NCBI GenBank assembly: GCA_910592005.1
Contig: CAJVPP010000855.1
Span: forward strand, 1-25,398
Direction: 5' to 3'
DNA from: Funneliformis mosseae
Taxonomy: Eukaryota; Glomeromycota; Glomeromycetes; Glomerales; Glomeraceae
DNA length: 25,398 bases
The stretch's first letter is position 1. The number at the start of each line of letters is the position of its first letter. Below, one piece after another: positions 21,657 to 25,398 of the stretch. Under the pieces are notes generated by a model. That model was not told the origin of the DNA, searched no databases, and saw only the letters and a list, made by a program, of their open reading frames with translations. Made by a program: the position numbers and the translations under genes.

Positions 21657-22842
21657 GGGATCTATTTTTCCTCTCTGTGACCTATTGGTTAGTAAATATG
21701 GATAGAGTGTGCGCCTGTTTGCTTACCTTTCTAGATGTCAAAATATGGTAAAAAAATATCGTGTCAAGTAGTGCAGTAAATTTGCGTTTAATTTCGGCTG
21801 ACACTATGCCATAATTTCAACTGATCTTTAGGACACGTGATTTGAGGATCCAACTCGGCATCATGATAGTGCCATGGTAGTGACCTGAAACTATTATAGA
21901 ACTGGTGAGGAACTGGCAAGATGCTAGTGTAGTTCTATTAATTCGCCAGTTTTAGACCTCTTATATGCTAGCTTGGATGCTGAGTTCTTATGTCCAAAGT
22001 TCTGGCTAAAATTATAGAATAGTGCTGGCCAAAATTAACGAAATTTATTACGCCTTACTATGTCATAATCATGTGTTCGGTTCCTTGCCAGTTCCAGACA
22101 CTTTCCCGTTACTTTCAAGTAACTTTTGAGTAACTTTTGAGAACCTGATTTGGTGGTCAGTTGGTTAGAGAATCAGAGGTGTAATTTGCATTATATTAAT
22201 CAGCCTATATATTTTCCTTCTTGATTGCCAATCTCTTGATTACCAGATGAGACATGAAGTGCCAAATTTGCAATCTATCATCTATTTGCTAAAGATGTGT
22301 TGCAATCTATTCTCTCACTTTTTTATTACCGGTGAGACACATACGAAGTATTAGTGTTGTGCCATTCTTGCAATTCTACCTTTTGTGACCCTTTTGATTG
22401 CTGAGGATGAGACACGAAGTGCTGAATTAGTTCAAGCTATATTGCTTTCATACCTTTTTTCGTGTATTCTCCTGAATCTTTCTACTTTTCTGATCTCTTT
22501 CTTGCCTATCAGCGGTAGTACACTAAAGCATAACTCCTTATTTTCTTCCTATATATTATTCTACTTTGATGTATTACCAAATTTATACTCCAGTTTTTGC
22601 CCAAGCCTTCCTAGAATTCTTTCTCGTATGGTTTCTACACTGGAATACTTTGAGGTACTATTACATCGATTATTTTTAGGCATTATTATATTGATTACTT
22701 TTGGATACTACTACATCGACTACTTTTGGGTACTACCACTAACCCAGTATTTTGCTAACAAGCATATTCGCTCAAAATTTTATTTTGAAGATTTTGGAAA
22801 TTTACATGTAATTTTATACTTAGTATTTCCATACATTGTATT
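21657..22842. other. Higher-G+C region upstream of the 22843 relic, with dispersed short repeats
   Basis: Base composition changes abruptly here. No gene is supported: the open frame 22385-22888 starts with GTG, has no early ATG and reads like Phe/Leu/Ser-rich noise. Three imperfect copies of GATGAGACACGAAGTG lie at 22246-22262, 22331-22351 and 22406-22422. The region may be promoter and 5' leader of the downstream gene family, but no core promoter element is identifiable. Confidence 0.45.
22656..22740. repeat. 25-bp tandem repeat (~3.4 copies)
   Basis: Units begin at 22656, 22681 and 22706, with a partial one at 22731. The clearest reads TACTACTACATCGACTACTT followed by TTGGG. The other units differ mainly by C/T changes. 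Confidence 0.75.
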
Positions 22843-23291
22843 ATGCTACTTGCGCAAAAAAATGCTGGGCCTGATCCTAAAACAATAAATAATGCAACTA
22901 AGCTCGGCTACGAGGTTTTTATGGCAAATAATCCTATTAGAATTTTATAGGAAAAATTTATAAAATACGCTAGAAGGATTTCAAAAGATAAAAACCTCTC
23001 AGTAGATGACGAAATGAAGAAAAAAAAATATGCTCTGAATTTGCTTGATATTCTAGCGAACTTGCAAAGTGCATTGAAGAGTATAATTTATTCTTTCACA
23101 AATTGGTCTACCATATGCATTATAAAGAGCATCTATTATTTCTGGAATTAATCAGCCCAGTTTCATCCATGCGAAAAAATGAGATAATTATTGACCTACC
23201 TGCCTTACCTCATATATCAAAAATTGAGACGTTAGATGACATTAATAATTTATGGTATTTCCATTTTGAGAATGTGATCGAAAGCACTTAA
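22843..23291 (+). pseudogene. Broken gene for a small helical protein of unknown function
   Basis: ATG at 22843 opens MLLAQKNAGPDPKTINNATK, then GYEVFMANNPIRIL before a TAG at codon 36. The frame continues EKFIKYARRISKDKNLSVDD and KYALNLLDI. A single-base frameshift near 23055 then moves the reading to SSELAKCIEEYNLFFHKLVY and MHYKEHLLFL. It continues DLPALPHISKIETLDDINNL and WYFHFENVIEST to TAA at 23291. Read through the breaks it is about 150 residues, mainly alpha-helical, with no recognised domain. I believe similar proteins form multicopy families in AM fungi, but I cannot name one with certainty. The stop could come from CAG or AAG. An intron at the frame change is less likely because no GT/AG pair fits. 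Confidence 0.6.
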
Positions 23292-23399
23292 ATGGGTTAT
23301 ATTGTTGAACATTCTTAGCTGAAATTGCCACATCTCCGCTAGAATACTTATAATATTATTTATATATTTTTTTTTCTCGTGCAATAATACTGGCTAACT

Positions 23400-24524
23400 T
23401 CAATTCCTATATTCGATCTGGTTATGAGGTGGTGATCTCTTCTGACCTCTGATTATATAACTCGGCTTCGGATATGCCCGGAGGTGTAAATCGCTAGTCT
23501 GAACGTATTGGTCGCTTTTTTCTTTTAGCTTAGCGCTCCATATATTCCATATTTTTTTCCCAATCACGATCCATATAATTGCAACCAGTAGTAAGGTAAG
23601 TATGGAATATATTATTATTGGCGACATTAAGGAGCTCGCAATGATAGGAGCGGATGTTAATGGTAACGGCACCACTTTTTCTGTGCTACCTACAGAAATT
23701 ATTTTAGATGAAGGATTAAGAGCAGAAGGTTGGCTAGAAGGCGCTGTGCATGATGAATTATTAATAGGCGGGGATAGAGTATCTACTTCATTATGCAAAG
23801 CGCCTCTTGGCTCTTTCTTTGACAGTAATTCTTGAAGATGAGCATTTTTTCCAGTATATTTAATCATGCCGAAGATAAGGAGTCTAGCTCCTATTTATAT
23901 ATAATGTCTGTTGCCTCTATCCCTTTTTCCATACATTCTATTGTATATTCTTTTGAACTAAGATCCTCATTCGCTCATTCTAATTCAAGCCTGAGAGAAT
24001 CGATCTCTTTGGGATCAGATGAATTTATTTGGACTGGCTCCTCTATTACCCTCCCACTGCATTCGAATCATGGAACACCAGATTCAATTTCAAGTCCTCT
24101 AACTTACCTTCCAATTCAACTACCTTAGTTTTGAGAGAAAGAATTTTAACCTTGTTAGCGGACGAAGCTTTTTAGGCCAAAGTTGCCCCTCTTTTCAGAG
24201 TTTTAATATTTAATTTAAACGATTTGATTTTGGCAGTATATTTGGCTTTAAGCTCACGTTGATTTTCAGAATGAGACTTCCGTTCAGAAATAAGTTGGGA
24301 TCTAACTTTAGCACTAGACGCATTTAACTAGTTAATCTTATTTCCAATATCCTCCTCTCGCTCTGAATACTCTGAATTTTCAGCCTGTAACTTTTCATTG
24401 AAATCGGTAATTTCAGAGTTAAAATCGATAGCGGTTCTTAATTTTTTTTGAGTTCTTGCTCATATGCACTACCCAGCCGATGTTCTCTATTTTTTATATC
24501 TTTCAATATATGCACATTGGACAT
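23400..24524 (-). pseudogene. Broken coiled-coil protein with one membrane span
   Basis: ATG at 24524 starts MSNVHILKDIKNREHRL. A poly-A run then shifts the frame to ITDFNEKLQAENSEYSERE and a long Lys/Glu-rich coiled coil (SQLISERKSHSENQRELKAK and onward to VVELEGKLEDLKLNL). After another shift come SLRLELE, ANEDLSSKEYTIECMEK and ELDSLSS. The last part is an open ORF (23867-23400): a Ser/Pro-rich linker, a hydrophobic span IIIYSILTLLLVAIIWIVI, then a basic tail ending IEYRN. Five internal stops (two TAG, one TAA, two TGA) sit where Gln (CAG/CAA) or Arg (CGA) fits, so each needs one C-to-T change. Three frameshifts also occur. Read through, it is roughly 370 residues. It is not a recognised family. 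A membrane-anchored filamentous protein is inferred from layout alone. Confidence 0.65.
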
Positions 24525-24640
24525 AATCTTGGCATGGTTATATGGCAGGAAAAAATGCACGTAACTAAATTTCATCTATAGGGCATTTTTTATTTTTTCT
24601 TGTCAAAATAAAAAATCAAATATCCTTTATTGAAAAACAT

Positions 24641-24770
24641 CAGTTTTCATCATTTTTTATCATTTTTTATCGGTTTTCATTGTTTTTTATTGTTCAAAAA
24701 CCATAAATATTGTTTTTTATCATTCAAAAAAGATAAATATTATTTTTTATCATTCTAAAATATTGTTAGA
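24641..24770. repeat. Phased 10-bp and 30-bp repeats between divergent genes
   Basis: Five 10-bp units run from 24641 to 24690: CAGTTTTCAT, CATTTTTTAT, CATTTTTTAT, CGGTTTTCAT and TGTTTTTTAT. From 24681 a 30-bp unit (TGTTTTTTAT, then a CATTCAAAAA-like decamer, then a GATAAATAT-like part) repeats about 2.5 times. T-tracts every 10 bp would bend DNA. The array lies in the ~260-bp spacer between the starts at 24524 (minus) and 24787 (plus). Confidence 0.75.
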
Positions 24771-24786
24771 AAATACTGGAGGAATT

Positions 24787-25311
24787 ATGCCTAGCCGATT
24801 TTTAAAAACTCATTATCGACGAGATACTAGTGTTTTAACACCTGAGCAGATTGAAGAAATTAGATGCCTTAAAAATAAGGTTTCTACATATATGATAGTA
24901 AGGAACTACCATATCAATAAAGATCGCGTTTCTGATATATAGGACGATTGTGAACGTCTGCAACAGAGTAGGGAATATGTATTAGCAGATATGTTACCAG
25001 AGCCATCTAACCATGACGATACAGTTTACTTTAAGAACGATCCTTTAGGTCTTCCAAATATTTTCTCAGAGAATCACAGTGAATGTGACATTATTTCTGA
25101 TAGCAAAAAAAAAAGGTCTGGAGGAAAGAAGTTGAAGTCTAAGTCCACGTTAGCTTTGTCAGCACTATCTATTGAGACTCAGCCAATCCCAGCTTCAAAG
25201 AAGGATACAAATAATATGGATGCATTGTATGAAAAGATGGTCGAAAAAAGCACAAAAATTGTAGATGAAAAAAAGAAGCATTATTCTGAAAATAACTTGC
25301 CTATTCCCTAA
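24787..25311 (+). pseudogene. Helix-turn-helix-like protein with one internal stop
   Basis: The frame runs from ATG at 24787 to TAA at 25309-25311 (174 codons) and is broken only by TAG at 24940-24942 (codon 52). The N-terminal part (THYRRDTSVLTPEQIEEIRC, then VSTYMIVRNYHINKDRVSDI before the stop) resembles a homeodomain-like or resolvase-type helix-turn-helix with a recognition helix at INKDRVSDI. After the stop come DDCERLQQSREYVLADML, an acidic middle, a basic stretch KKKRSGGKKLKSKS at about residues 107-120, and a lysine-rich helical end. The stop most simply replaces Trp (TGG to TAG), a G-to-A change. DNA binding is inferred. It is possibly still expressed as two pieces, but I treat it as broken. 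Confidence 0.6.
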
Positions 25312-25398
25312 GAAGACTTTTGCAAAACTCATTGATTTCTGAATTATACTTAAGAGTGCTATATAGCATTTTTTCAAGCTCCTCATAACTCACTTTTT
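25312..25398. other. Right edge, nothing recognised
   Basis: This short stretch to the end of the window holds no gene, repeat or site that I can support. Confidence 0.4.

Noticed and set aside
22150..22205. tRNA-like A-box (GGTCAGTTGGTTAGAG), suggesting a tRNA or tRNA-derived SINE
   Set aside because: No B-box, anticodon arm or acceptor pairing follows at the right distance, so the match is probably chance.
22385..22888. 167-codon open frame as a membrane protein
   Set aside because: It begins with GTG, overlaps a 25-bp tandem repeat and the start of the 22843 relic in another frame, and shows no conserved pattern.

Overview
The window looks like nuclear DNA of a fungus, most likely an arbuscular mycorrhizal (Glomeromycotina) genome of the Rhizophagus type. 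The reasons are very AT-rich DNA, short GT/AG introns of about 65-100 bp, an intact fungal steryl-ester-hydrolase-like lipase, trihelix/SANT-like proteins, and decayed Helitron, Tc1 and hAT elements. The lineage is inferred from remembered family resemblance, not from a search.

Layout. 1-3074 (minus): the decayed N-terminal part of a Helitron-type Rep/helicase protein, running off the window edge. 3075-4073: gene-free, with two inverted-repeat elements. 4074-4887 and 6223-7080 (minus): two tandem paralogs, each an N-terminal segment of unknown function spliced to a Myb/SANT-like DNA-binding domain; both 5' ends are unclear. 7798-9794 (minus): the one clearly intact gene, a seven-exon, 504-residue acid-lipase-family protein with complete catalytic motifs. 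About 9890-20460: roughly 10.5 kb of DNA at only about 2-10% G+C in sampled lines, without a credible gene but full of recognisable non-autonomous DNA transposons. These are two 172-bp TA-flanked elements, two hAT-type elements with 8-bp target duplications, three copies of a ~168-bp fold-back element and a ~940-bp inverted-repeat element holding one of the 172-bp elements. 20523-21300 (plus): a dead Tc1-type transposase. 21475-21656: a 60-bp near-perfect palindrome overlapping a 32-bp tandem array. 21657-25398: a block of clearly higher G+C with three broken genes: a small helical protein (plus), a coiled-coil plus single-membrane-span protein (minus) and a helix-turn-helix-like protein (plus). 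The last two diverge from a spacer of phased 10-bp and 30-bp repeats.

The strongest unexpected signal is mutational. Unrelated pseudogenes are broken mostly at Gln, Arg or Trp codons, as C-to-T (or G-to-A) change would produce. Of 22 differences between the two 172-bp copies, 16 are G:C in one and A:T in the other, always in the same direction, mainly at CpA/TpG or CpG. Sampled lines of the island show TpA slightly above ApT. Together this resembles repeat-induced point mutation or another cytosine-deamination process acting on repeats, beside an untouched lipase gene. There is no sign of a CRISPR array, rRNA or tRNA gene.
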